Assembly: GCA_017548075.1 (NCBI GenBank)
Contig: JAFYNL010000064.1
Coordinates: 1-36,450, forward strand
Reading direction: 5' to 3'
Length of the DNA stretch: 36,450 bases
Origin: Bacteroidaceae bacterium
Lineage (GTDB): Bacteria; Bacteroidota; Bacteroidia; Bacteroidales; Bacteroidaceae
This document shows positions 23,657-31,793 of the stretch, piece by piece. The notes under the pieces were generated by a model. It searched no databases. It saw only the letters and a list, made by a program, of their open reading frames with translations, and was not told the origin of the DNA. Made by a program: the position numbers and the translations under genes. Numbering within the stretch: position 1 is the stretch's first letter; every line of letters starts with the position of its first letter.

Positions 23657-24499
23657 TTATTTCACCCAAGTCAAATCGCTTTGAGTACGAGCAAGTATCT
23701 GCCAAGTACCGCGATAAATGGTAGCTATGCCGTAAAGTTCTACAGGAGTGGTGGGAATCGTAACACCCTTGAAACTTGCATAAGTGCTGGTACGAAGCAC
23801 ACACTTGTTGCCAGCATTACCTCCTGAAAGTGTACGGTTGACGCAATTGCTTACGAGACTTACCGAACCGTCGTCAGGAGCAATTACAGGAGTGCCGTCA
23901 CGAGCAATAGTAACCCCTGAGAGACGCACCACTCTTCCACATTGCTGAGCCATCGTCTTGTTAGGATCGAAGTCAATTGTATCGACCTTCATAGTGCCGA
24001 AAGCCTGAGCCTCTGGCATATTGTCCATGATGAGACGAACATGCTGCTTCCATTCTGTGAGTTCCATTCGTCCAAGACCTCCATTGTAAAGACCGCCAAT
24101 CTGTGCCATATTGCCATAACCGCCGATATAGAGGTCCTTGAGGTTGATGAGAAGTTTCTGACCTACTGGCATGAAAGCACCCTGATCGGAACCATTGATA
24201 CCGATGATGATGCCACCAGTTCCGTCCTGAACCGAAAGTTGCTTGTAGAGGTTATCGCCGTAGTCGTTTCCGTTGACTACACAACGCAGCCAGAGGTCTT
24301 CTGTAATCTGCTTGTAGTTGTCGCTACTGATTACGCTTGCATAAGTGCTTTGCAACTCAGCAATAGTAACGGTAGTTCCAGCTTCCAAGCTATTATTACC
24401 ATAAGGAATGCCCTCGGGAATGTCCCAATTCCCATCCTGACAGGATGCCAGAGCGAAGATGCCTGCCAAAAGGGCTATGATATATGATTGCTTTTTCAT
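23657..24499 (-). CDS. DUF5689-like surface lipoprotein
   Basis: 280 residues with lipobox LASC (Cys20). The body (GTTVTIAELQSTY...ITEDLWLRCVVNGNDYGDNLYKQLSVQDGTGGIIIGIN...GQKLLINLKDLYIGGYGNMAQIGG) matches the pattern of DUF5689, an OB-like domain common beside TonB-dependent receptors and secreted nucleases in Bacteroidota. It lies 36 bases after the receptor gene and 36 before the DUF6359-like gene. Its likely role is as the surface-exposed partner of the receptor, in the position a SusD-like protein would take; this is inference. Confidence 0.82.
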   Translation of the reverse strand: MKKQSYIIALLAGIFALASCQDGNWDIPEGIPYGNNSLEAGTTVTIAELQSTYASVISSDNYKQITEDLWLRCVVNGNDYGDNLYKQLSVQDGTGGIIIGINGSDQGAFMPVGQKLLINLKDLYIGGYGNMAQIGGLYNGGLGRMELTEWKQHVRLIMDNMPEAQAFGTMKVDTIDFDPNKTMAQQCGRVVRLSGVTIARDGTPVIAPDDGSVSLVSNCVNRTLSGGNAGNKCVLRTSTYASFKGVTIPTTPVELYGIATIYRGTWQILARTQSDLTWVK

Positions 24500-24535
24500 T
24501 GCTTCCTATATTATAAATAATGTGTTCGAAATGGA

Positions 24536-27103
24536 TTAGAATCTGTAGTTCAGATTGAGCATGAAGTTAAAGCCCTGAGCATAGAACTTCTTGGCATTCT
24601 TCTCGAAGTTGTAGGTACGAGGTTTCGTTGTAACATCCGTGCCAGAACCTTCTGTCTCAGTCACACTATAGTTGCTTCGGCTCTGCTCGTAACCGCCGGT
24701 AGTAATGTTGCGACGATTGGTCAGGTTGCAGAGTTGCAGATTGACGCTGAGGGGATGATGCCAAACATAGAACTGACGACCTATACTTGCATCGAGCATG
24801 AAGCCGCCATTTCCCTTTGCCTGATCGGGGACATCGTAAACGCCTGCATGGAAGCGACCTGCATTCTTCAGGTTGTTCTCGTAGCGCATATTGGTGCTGT
24901 AAGAGAGGTAGATGCGGTCGTAGTAGTTGCCGGTCAAATTGAGGTACCAGCGGTTGATGCGATAGTTCACGCCGAGACTGGCTGCTGCCAAAGGCGTTCC
25001 GCTTTGACGCATTCCCTTGTTGTGGCAAATTTCTTCGTTTATCTTGCCGGTAGTACTGCTCATCCAATTGACGTTGGTATTATCGGTATATTTGGCCTCG
25101 CTATAAGTGCCGAGAGCAAGAATGTCGAGATTGCTGGTAACCTTGACTCTCAAACCCAGCTCGACGCCCATATATGTCTTCTTCACGCCAGTAAGACTGT
25201 TGTAGGAGAAGCTGTTGCTATCGTCGTTATAGAACTGCTGCCATTCTGTTCCGTCGTTAATGTTATAGTAGTAACCGCTCAAGTTCAGGCGGAACCATTT
25301 GTTGTTGATGGCGTAACCGAGTTCCGAGCTAAATACCTTCTCGTTGGTGAGGTCCTGAACATAGTCGTTGTTCATTTCGGGACACATAAAAGCAACGGCT
25401 GCTCCTGGAGCCCTCAACTCGTAGCCCAAGGCTGCCGTGATAGCATGACCTTTGCCCAAGTTGATTGTGGTTCCTGCCTTCAAGCCGCCATCGAGGAAGC
25501 GAGCCTTGCCACTCTTTCCGTAGCTGTTATCCTGGAAGAGACCGTTACGCATGAAGCCTTCACGCCACATTCTGCGACCACCCATCTTTGCAGCCACAAA
25601 GTTGTGAGTAATGCCCTTATCCGCATTGAAGCTTGTCCAGAGCTTGAGGTCCTGATTCCAGAGGTCGTAGTCGTAACCATAGCGGTCGCCTTCGATAATC
25701 TTCTGGTAGCCGTGATTCACGTCGTACATTGCCTCGGTAGAAGTCTCCTGATAATCGCCAACGAGATAGGTGTTGGTGTTGTGGAAGTACTCGCCGCCAA
25801 GGAGGTCTTCGACAGTTCTGTAATGCGAACCGCGATTGCTGAGCAACTGGATGCCTGCACTCAGTTTCATGCCCGACTTGATGATCCAGTCGTAAGTGCT
25901 CGAGAGGTTGGTCATCAAGTGGTTATTGTGGCGAGCTTCAATCCAATAGATAGCGTCGGCTCCAATCTTGTTGAGCTGAGTATTGGCGAAGTAGAGTTCG
26001 TCGAAATTGATCTGACGATAGTGCACGTCCTGCCAATTGTCGTAAGCCGTCCAGAAAGCTGCGTTGTCGTAGGTGTAATCGCCTTCTCTGCCCCAAACAT
26101 CGTAGTTATACGAGGGGAAGCGCTTCCAGTAGTCGGGATGCGGATTGGTGCCGCTATAGTTGAGTTTTGTGCTCTTGTACTTGGCATCTTTGATGAAGAA
26201 GCTTGTCGTGAGTTTCATGTTCTCCTTCATGTTGAAGTCCCAAGTTGCGAGTACGCTCGGCTCGAAAGTGTTGACCACGCGACTGGCTCTCTTCTTGCCG
26301 TTCTGATAGCCCCAATAGGGGTTGTACTGATAGTCGTTAGCCAGCCAGTAGGCCTCGTCTGTACTTGCACCTGCAGTAGCTCGTTCCGTAGGACTTGCCC
26401 AAGTGGCGAGGCTCAGCGAATGCTTCTCGTTGAAGACTTTCTGAGCGGAGAGGAAATAAGCCAGGCTGTTGTAGAACGTACCTTCTATGGCTGCGGCATT
26501 CATGTTTGCCCAACGATAGCCAACTGTTCCGAAGAAAGCCCAACCGTCTTTGCTCAAGCCCGTTCCATAAGAATACATGGCACGGAGGTGATAGTTGCGA
26601 TTGGCTACGGAGAAGGTCGCCTTGTGTCCTGCAGGCATTTGGCTGGCACGAAGGTTGTAGTTGGTGCTGCCACCCATTCCGCTGAACGAGAAGTTGTTGT
26701 CCTCGAAGGGACTCACGTCGTCCTTGTTTCTCACGGCATCGTTCATACCTCCGATGGTGGAATAAGAGAAGCGTCCGTTCTCGGGATTGTTCACTTGCAC
26801 GCCATTCATGTAGACGTCGTTGTAGGCATTGTCCAATGCACGATACTTGAACCAGATTCCACTCCAAGTCCAACCAATCTGGCTGGTATAGACGTTGCTG
26901 GCCGAGTTGACGCGAATGACATCGGACGTAATGTCATCGTTTTCGCCGAGCTGCGATTCGGTGAAGGTGAAGTTGCTGTCGTCGGTCAGCATTTCCTCTT
27001 CCACCGTGCTTAGCGTGTCCACGCTTGCCGACTCGAAAGTCTGAGCGTGGCTCAAAGGCGCTGCCGCAAACGAAAGCGCCAAAAGCAAATGTTTAATTTT
27101 CAT
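24536..27103 (-). CDS. TonB-dependent outer membrane receptor
   Basis: 855 residues from ATG 27103 (a GTG at 27112 adds three). Signal peptide MKIKHLLLALSFAAAPLSHA. A short plug-like region (about 60-180: YMNGVQVNNPENGRFSYSTI, FSGMGGSTNYNLRASQ) is followed by a long barrel of aromatic-ended strands finishing in FNMLNLNYRF. There is no N-terminal carboxypeptidase-like extension and no SusD partner, so it is not a classic SusC. The divergent secreted nuclease and the OB-fold lipoproteins downstream suggest nucleic-acid or nucleotide import, an inference. The promoter -7 (TAAGTTTG) is at 27147-27140. Confidence 0.88.
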   Translation of the reverse strand: MKIKHLLLALSFAAAPLSHAQTFESASVDTLSTVEEEMLTDDSNFTFTESQLGENDDITSDVIRVNSASNVYTSQIGWTWSGIWFKYRALDNAYNDVYMNGVQVNNPENGRFSYSTIGGMNDAVRNKDDVSPFEDNNFSFSGMGGSTNYNLRASQMPAGHKATFSVANRNYHLRAMYSYGTGLSKDGWAFFGTVGYRWANMNAAAIEGTFYNSLAYFLSAQKVFNEKHSLSLATWASPTERATAGASTDEAYWLANDYQYNPYWGYQNGKKRASRVVNTFEPSVLATWDFNMKENMKLTTSFFIKDAKYKSTKLNYSGTNPHPDYWKRFPSYNYDVWGREGDYTYDNAAFWTAYDNWQDVHYRQINFDELYFANTQLNKIGADAIYWIEARHNNHLMTNLSSTYDWIIKSGMKLSAGIQLLSNRGSHYRTVEDLLGGEYFHNTNTYLVGDYQETSTEAMYDVNHGYQKIIEGDRYGYDYDLWNQDLKLWTSFNADKGITHNFVAAKMGGRRMWREGFMRNGLFQDNSYGKSGKARFLDGGLKAGTTINLGKGHAITAALGYELRAPGAAVAFMCPEMNNDYVQDLTNEKVFSSELGYAINNKWFRLNLSGYYYNINDGTEWQQFYNDDSNSFSYNSLTGVKKTYMGVELGLRVKVTSNLDILALGTYSEAKYTDNTNVNWMSSTTGKINEEICHNKGMRQSGTPLAAASLGVNYRINRWYLNLTGNYYDRIYLSYSTNMRYENNLKNAGRFHAGVYDVPDQAKGNGGFMLDASIGRQFYVWHHPLSVNLQLCNLTNRRNITTGGYEQSRSNYSVTETEGSGTDVTTKPRTYNFEKNAKKFYAQGFNFMLNLNYRF

Positions 27104-27139
27104 TATGCGCACTTTTATTTTAAATTATGTATTATGCTG

Positions 27140-27147
27140 CAAACTTA
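27140..27147 (-). promoter_or_regulatory. -7 element for the receptor operon
   Basis: On the minus strand TAAGTTTG (27147 to 27140) fits TAnnTTTG, 37 bases before the receptor ATG. It shares the gap with the divergent nuclease promoter at 27222. Confidence 0.55.
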
Positions 27148-27221
27148 TAAAAAATTATGCTATCTTCTTCAAGTAATCTCATATTTTTTTCGCTAAATGC
27201 ATTTTCTTCCTAAAAATATTG

Positions 27222-27229
27222 TAACTTTG
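27222..27229 (+). promoter_or_regulatory. -7 element for the nuclease gene
   Basis: TAACTTTG at 27222-27229 fits TAnnTTTG; the leader to ATG 27275 is about 40 bases. Confidence 0.55.
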
Positions 27230-27274
27230 CAAGGTGATGTTGTAAATAACGACTTGAAATAAACAAAAACTGAC

Positions 27275-28318
27275 ATGAAACATACATTCTTAACCTTTCT
27301 GGCAGCACTTCTTTTCTGTGCGGCTTACACAAATGCGCAGGACCGCAAGCTCATGGTTCATGCCGTAGCCTTCTACAATCTGGAGAATCTCTTCGACACT
27401 TGCCACGACGAGCATAAGAACGACTACGACTTCCTGCCCGACGGCTCCTATCATTGGGACGAAAACAAGTACTCGAACAAGCTTGCCAATATGGCCCGTG
27501 TCCTCTGCGACCTTGGCACAGACATTCTGCCCTACGGAGCCAGCGTTATTGGTGTGAGCGAAGTGGAGAACAACAAGGCGCTCGACGACCTCATGGCCGT
27601 TCCCAGCATGCAACAGAGGGGCTACAAGTACGTCCACTTCGAAGGTCCCGATGCGCGAGGCGTCGATTGTGCCCTCATCTACAATCCGAAGGCGTTCCAA
27701 GTGACGAAGGCGTTCCACAAACTCTATGTCTACGAGAACAACGACACCGCTCGAGCCACCCGTCCTTTCCTTTGCGTTCAGGGCAAACTGGCTGGCGACA
27801 ATCTGACCGTCATCGTTTGTCACTGGCCCAGTAGAGCTGCCGAAGGAGTATTCCGCGATGCAGGAGGCCGTCAGGTTCGTGCCCTTGCCGATAGCATCCG
27901 TCTGGCCGATCCGTCGCAACACATCATGGTTATGGGCGACATGAACGACGACCCCGACAACACCTCGATGGCAAAGTATCTGGGAGCAAAGCGCAAGATG
28001 AAGGATGTGGAGGAAGGCGACTTCTACAACCCCTGGTGGGATGTTCTGCGAGGCAAAGGTCAAGGAACACTCTCCTATCAAGGCGGATGGAACCTCTTCG
28101 ACCAGATTGTGCTCTCCCGCAACATGCTCGATGTGAAGGGAAGCAAGGACTACAAGGAACTCACGCTTTACAACTACCACATCTTCAAGCGCGACTACCT
28201 CATCCAGCAAGACGGCAAGTACAAAGGCACTCCCAAGCGCACCACATCCGGCGGAGTTTGGCAAAACGGCTTCAGCGACCACTTGCCAACAGTCACATAT
28301 CTCGTAAAGGCAATGTAA
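27275..28318 (+). CDS. Secreted endonuclease/exonuclease/phosphatase-family protein
   Basis: 347 residues with signal peptide (to about TNAQ, 22). The EEP fold motifs are present: FYNLENLFD (Asn of the first strand), VSEVENN (metal-binding Glu), GDMNDDPDN (Asp/Asn), and the terminal SDHLPT (Asp-His). The family hydrolyses phosphodiester bonds in DNA, RNA or phospholipids. Export and divergence from a TonB receptor operon point to degradation of extracellular nucleic acid or nucleotides. No C-terminal sorting domain is present, so it is probably periplasmic or released. Confidence 0.9.
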   Translation: MKHTFLTFLAALLFCAAYTNAQDRKLMVHAVAFYNLENLFDTCHDEHKNDYDFLPDGSYHWDENKYSNKLANMARVLCDLGTDILPYGASVIGVSEVENNKALDDLMAVPSMQQRGYKYVHFEGPDARGVDCALIYNPKAFQVTKAFHKLYVYENNDTARATRPFLCVQGKLAGDNLTVIVCHWPSRAAEGVFRDAGGRQVRALADSIRLADPSQHIMVMGDMNDDPDNTSMAKYLGAKRKMKDVEEGDFYNPWWDVLRGKGQGTLSYQGGWNLFDQIVLSRNMLDVKGSKDYKELTLYNYHIFKRDYLIQQDGKYKGTPKRTTSGGVWQNGFSDHLPTVTYLVKAM

Positions 28319-28349
28319 AGCAGAGTTTGCAAAGTGGCATCAAAGAGAA

Positions 28350-28384
28350 AAACTTTAAACTCTAAACTTTAAACTTTGAACTTT
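28350..28384. repeat. Degenerate 7-base tandem array (AAACTTT type)
   Basis: Five units (AAACTTT, AAACTCT, AAACTTT, AAACTTT, GAACTTT) lie directly upstream of the aldolase -7 element, in the place of the -33 region. Copy number changes would move or remake the promoter spacing. Confidence 0.7.
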
Positions 28385-28390
28385 TTGCAG

Positions 28391-28398
28391 TATCTTTG
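28391..28398 (+). promoter_or_regulatory. -7 element of the aldolase promoter
   Basis: TATCTTTG at 28391-28398 fits TAnnTTTG. The leader is about 45 bases. The -33 zone is inside the 7-base array. Confidence 0.55.
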
Positions 28399-28450
28399 CA
28401 CCCCGAAAAAAGACAATAACCTATAACCAATAAACAATAACCATTAAACT

Positions 28451-29449
28451 ATGACAAGTTACAAAGAACTCGGCCTGGTGAACACTCGTGAAATGTTCGC
28501 AAAGGCAGTTGCTGGCGGCTATGCTATTCCAGCATTCAACTTCAACACACTCGAACAGATGCAGGCCATCATTCAGGCTGCAGTCGAGACAAAGTCTCCC
28601 GTCATCATGCAGGTCAGCAAGGGCGCACGCAACTACGCTAACGGAACCATCCTCCGCTACATGGCACAGGGCGCAGTAGAGTACGCTAAGGAACTCGGTT
28701 GCGAGCATCCTCAGATTGTGCTCCACCTCGACCACGGCGACAGCTTCGAACTCTGCAAGGACTGCATCGACAACGGTTTCTCAAGCGTAATGTTCGACGG
28801 TAGCTCACTTCCTTATGAGGAGAACATCCGCATCACCAAGCAGGTGGTAGAGTATGCTCACGCTCACGACGTAACCGTAGAGGCTGAGCTGGGTGTATTG
28901 GCAGGCGTTGAAGACGAAGTTGCCAGCGAAGTTTCCCACTATACAAAGCCCGAGGAAGTAGTCGACTTCAGCACTCGCAGCGGTTGCGACAGCCTCGCCA
29001 TCTCTATCGGCACAAGCCACGGCGCATACAAGTTCACTCCCGCACAGTGCACACGCGACCCGAAGACCGGCAAGCTCGTTCCTCCTCCATTGGCATTCGA
29101 CATCCTGCACGAGATTGAGAAGCGTCTCCCCGGCTTCCCCATCGTACTCCACGGCTCCAGCTCAGTTCCTCAGGACGAAGTTGACACCATCAACGCTCAC
29201 GGCGGCAAACTGCCCGATGCAGTAGGTATTCCCGAAGAGCAGCTCCGCGAGGCCAGCAAGAGCGCAGTCTGCAAGATCAACATCGACTCTGACAGCCGTC
29301 TTGCCATGACCGCAGCCATCCGCAAGCACTTCGACGAGAAGCCCGGCGATTTCGATCCTCGCCAGTACTTGAAGCCCGCTCGCGAGAACATGAAGAAGAT
29401 GTACATCCACAAGATTGTAGAGGTTCTCGGCAGCAACGACAAGCTTTGA
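28451..29449 (+). CDS. fbaA: Class II fructose-bisphosphate aldolase
   Basis: 332 residues. It splits fructose 1,6-bisphosphate to glyceraldehyde 3-phosphate and dihydroxyacetone phosphate in glycolysis and gluconeogenesis. Class II zinc motifs are clear: HLDHGD at about 92-97, EAELGVLAGVED, ISIGTSHGAYKF, and PIVLHGSSSVP. Codon use is strongly biased (CTC, GGC, AAG), as expected for a highly expressed gene and unlike the A+T-richer genes to its right. Monocistronic, with its own promoter and a good terminator at 29497-29529. Confidence 0.97.
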   Translation: MTSYKELGLVNTREMFAKAVAGGYAIPAFNFNTLEQMQAIIQAAVETKSPVIMQVSKGARNYANGTILRYMAQGAVEYAKELGCEHPQIVLHLDHGDSFELCKDCIDNGFSSVMFDGSSLPYEENIRITKQVVEYAHAHDVTVEAELGVLAGVEDEVASEVSHYTKPEEVVDFSTRSGCDSLAISIGTSHGAYKFTPAQCTRDPKTGKLVPPPLAFDILHEIEKRLPGFPIVLHGSSSVPQDEVDTINAHGGKLPDAVGIPEEQLREASKSAVCKINIDSDSRLAMTAAIRKHFDEKPGDFDPRQYLKPARENMKKMYIHKIVEVLGSNDKL

Positions 29450-29452
29450 TTG

Positions 29453-29480
29453 GATTAGAGATTAGGGAATAGGGATTAAT
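29453..29480. repeat. Degenerate 7-base tandem array (GATTAGA type)
   Basis: Units GATTAGA, GATTAGG, GAATAGG, GATTAAT begin 3 bases after the aldolase stop. This is the same unit as at 4834-4868, about 24.6 kb away. Confidence 0.65.
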
Positions 29481-29496
29481 TCCTGTCCCCACAATA

Positions 29497-29529
29497 AAGG
29501 TCTGAGACGCTATGCTTCAGGCCTTTTTT
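29497..29529 (+). terminator. fbaA: Intrinsic terminator of the aldolase gene
   Basis: AAGGTCTGA pairs with TCAGGCCTT (one T-G wobble), followed by TTTTTTG. Confidence 0.85.
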
Positions 29530-29544
29530 GTTGTCCTTGGAATA

Positions 29545-29580
29545 GAGAGTCCCACTCATTACGAGCAGGGACTTTTCTTT
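29545..29580 (+). terminator. Hairpin with CTCATTACGAG apex, copy 3
   Basis: AGTCCC/GGGACT outer stem around the same CTC-ATTAC-GAG inner hairpin as the copies at 15388 and 16318, followed by TTTTCTTTCTC on the plus side. The outer stem sequence differs from the other copies but still pairs. Confidence 0.65.
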
Positions 29581-29662
29581 CTCTTAAAACGGCTTGTTCC
29601 GGTTGTTCGTTTTGTTCCTTTTGTTCGGATTGTTGCGGTAAGATTAGGTTGGGAAGCTGTGA

Positions 29663-30880
29663 TTATTCTTCGTCTTCATAATCTTCTGCTTCATCTTCTG
29701 GCATCTCATCAATTTTAATTCGTTCGGGCATCATTTGTATTGCATCTATTACTGCATCATTCCCATAAGTGAAATCTCCAATCCTGATGACATTTGGGTT
29801 ACCTGCAAGAGAAGCTGCACAATTCATAGCAAATACGTCATCAGGATGCCCTTCAATTCTTTTAAGACAACTTTTATAACACATCTTTCTATATCTGTTA
29901 TAGAATGGATTTGGTATTGAAGAATCTCTGGAAGCCCCCCAATAATAAAGCTGACAAATGCTTCGCCATGATATCCAAATCCTATTAAGATTGGGATTAT
30001 ATTTACCGCTCTCCATTAGCAACTTCCCCACAACTACTTGCCAAGCGTCTTCTCCTATAGATTTCTTGTTGTTTGTCCAATTCCTCCATAGAGAACACTG
30101 CTCGTCAAAAGTTGCGCATGTATTCAATTCTGAAAGCATTACACTCAGTTGCTCGTTCTCGTTGGAATTAAGATATCGGCTATATTTATCTTTTCCCATC
30201 CCCTCTGCAAATTCTACCATAATATTATAACGGTTTTGAAACTCATCCAAGTTTTCATAATATCGGCATGCTTTCTTTTCTATTGCATTGCTATAACTGT
30301 ATCTTACATTCCATGGATTATGAGCATCATCCCACATATCAAGTCCCTTTGATATAAGCAAAAGGATAGAGTCTTTATATATTTGGGCAGCTTTATGGAG
30401 TTCTGTGTCCTTTATGACATTATCATTTATGGCTTTAATGCTTCGAATAATTTGTTTTTCACTTCGTATCTCTCCTGCTGTTTCACCTCGATACCATACT
30501 TCGAAATTGCTCCATAAGTTCCACAGAAATGAACAATTGTTGTAAAATTCTTCTGCAACTGCCAAAAAGGGAATCTTTGAGTCCTTATACACTGGCAATC
30601 GAATTGCAAAGGAAGTATCTTCAAACAAAGGAATTTCATCTTCGAATGTTTCATAATTTACAAAGGAGAACAGAATAGAATCCACTTTGTCGCCACTGTA
30701 TCCTTTGTATAGTTTATATGTTTGAATGACCTCTGACAAATCCACTGGCAAGTCATTTTCAAATTCACTTCTTCTTTCCTCACTCTGCCCAATGTTTCTG
30801 TTTTCAACGTTTCTGTTGTTGGCATTTTTGCCGCAGCAACATAGTGTTAAAACTAGAATAAATATGAAAATCTTCTTCAT
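29663..30880 (-). CDS. Lipoprotein of unknown function
   Basis: 405 residues with a lipoprotein signal (MKKIFIFILVLTLCCC; several Cys at the lipobox). After a polar Asn/Glu/Arg linker (20-45) the body is helical and rich in aromatic and charged residues (AQIYKDSILLLISKG, ACRYYENLDEFQNRYNIMVEF). The C-terminus is acidic (DEMPEDEAEDYEDEE). No family was recognised. It is A+T-richer than the genes to its left and starts the minus-strand accessory block; the next gene upstream ends 28 bases away. Confidence 0.65.
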   Translation of the reverse strand: MKKIFIFILVLTLCCCGKNANNRNVENRNIGQSEERRSEFENDLPVDLSEVIQTYKLYKGYSGDKVDSILFSFVNYETFEDEIPLFEDTSFAIRLPVYKDSKIPFLAVAEEFYNNCSFLWNLWSNFEVWYRGETAGEIRSEKQIIRSIKAINDNVIKDTELHKAAQIYKDSILLLISKGLDMWDDAHNPWNVRYSYSNAIEKKACRYYENLDEFQNRYNIMVEFAEGMGKDKYSRYLNSNENEQLSVMLSELNTCATFDEQCSLWRNWTNNKKSIGEDAWQVVVGKLLMESGKYNPNLNRIWISWRSICQLYYWGASRDSSIPNPFYNRYRKMCYKSCLKRIEGHPDDVFAMNCAASLAGNPNVIRIGDFTYGNDAVIDAIQMMPERIKIDEMPEDEAEDYEDEE

Positions 30881-30908
30881 CGGAATGTATGTTTTTAATT
30901 GTTCTTGA

Positions 30909-31478
30909 TTACCAGAATTTTATTTCAGGCTTCAACTTCATAATATTGGGAATGTCCAGATGGGTTGATCTGCTCTTTTCTTCATCATAACTTACACTTC
31001 GCACCTCGTAATCTAATACTACTTCCTTCTCTTCGTCTACACTACTATATACCCATGCAGCAAAAACATCTTCAGGGTAATCAATAAAGACAATCTGTAT
31101 AAATAGTCCCCCAACAATACATGGAGATACCCAGCCAACGATAAACTTACCTTTCAGCTTTTCTTTGTAGGAATCAAGACTTTCATTTTGAATCTTTCCG
31201 CTTTTATAATCATCAAGATATCTTCGCAAACAACGAATATATTCATTGTCCAGCCAGTCATCATCATTGAAATTAGCAAAGCGAATATCATTAAGGCTTT
31301 TACCACCGCCAATATATTCAGCTGTATCAGCAAGCAGGGAGTCAGTAAATGTAAGAGAATCTTTGTCGGAATCTTCTGTTGCAGTCTGAGCCTTATTTCT
31401 GCATCCAGACAACGCTATCATACACACCAAGCAGAGAGTCAAAGCTTTTGAGCACAACTTAAAAGAAAGGAGTTTCAT
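30909..31478 (-). CDS. Small lipoprotein of unknown function
   Basis: 189 residues from ATG 31478 (the frame opens at 31502). Lipobox ALSGC; mature part polar and acidic, with a possible compact domain in 70-189 (LRRYLDDYKSGK, KFIVGWVSPCIVGGLFIQIV, AAWVYSSVDEEKEVVLDYEV). That part looks like an immunity-type or SMI-like small beta protein, but no family can be named. It lies 28 bases upstream of the 405-residue lipoprotein gene, so the two may share a transcript. Confidence 0.6.
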   Translation of the reverse strand: MKLLSFKLCSKALTLCLVCMIALSGCRNKAQTATEDSDKDSLTFTDSLLADTAEYIGGGKSLNDIRFANFNDDDWLDNEYIRCLRRYLDDYKSGKIQNESLDSYKEKLKGKFIVGWVSPCIVGGLFIQIVFIDYPEDVFAAWVYSSVDEEKEVVLDYEVRSVSYDEEKSRSTHLDIPNIMKLKPEIKFW

Positions 31479-31520
31479 AATGCTCGTCTCTTTTATAAAC
31501 AAGTTTTTATTCCTCTTATG

Positions 31521-31766
31521 TTAACTTTCTGCAGAACGCAACTCGTATTTTATGGAAGGAACAATGTCACTGAAATCTATACTTATTTTATTTGAACAAT
31601 ACATAATCTTTGAAATATCTTCAAGTTTTTTACCTTCAAATTCATATCTTGCAATAGGATTGTTCTTGTCATCCACAAGAACTACCTTCATCCCATCAAG
31701 TTTTTCTTCCTCTGTTACAAATAACTCGCCCTTGGCGCAACATTCAATAATTCGACCTTTTCTCAT
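31521..31766 (-). CDS. Small cytoplasmic protein of unknown function
   Basis: 81 residues, no signal peptide. Mostly beta with alternating hydrophobics (RIIECCAKGELFVTEEEK, MKVVLVDDKNNPIARYEFEG). It lies 27 bases after the large LRR gene and reads in the same direction. Possibly a partner of that protein; not recognised. Confidence 0.5.
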   Translation of the reverse strand: MRKGRIIECCAKGELFVTEEEKLDGMKVVLVDDKNNPIARYEFEGKKLEDISKIMYCSNKISIDFSDIVPSIKYELRSAES

Positions 31767-31793
31767 ATTTGTAAATTCTTTAAGTCCATCTTT

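Noticed and set aside
24734-27013. 759-residue plus-strand open frame over the receptor gene
   Set aside because: It is antisense to a clear TonB-dependent receptor and has no start context or domain pattern; long antisense frames are common opposite biased codons.
21860-27103. Classic SusCD polysaccharide utilisation locus
   Set aside because: No SusD-family protein, no SusC N-terminal extension and no glycoside hydrolase in the operon.
27290-28282. 330-residue minus-strand frame opposite the nuclease gene
   Set aside because: Antisense shadow; no family pattern, while the plus frame has all EEP motifs.
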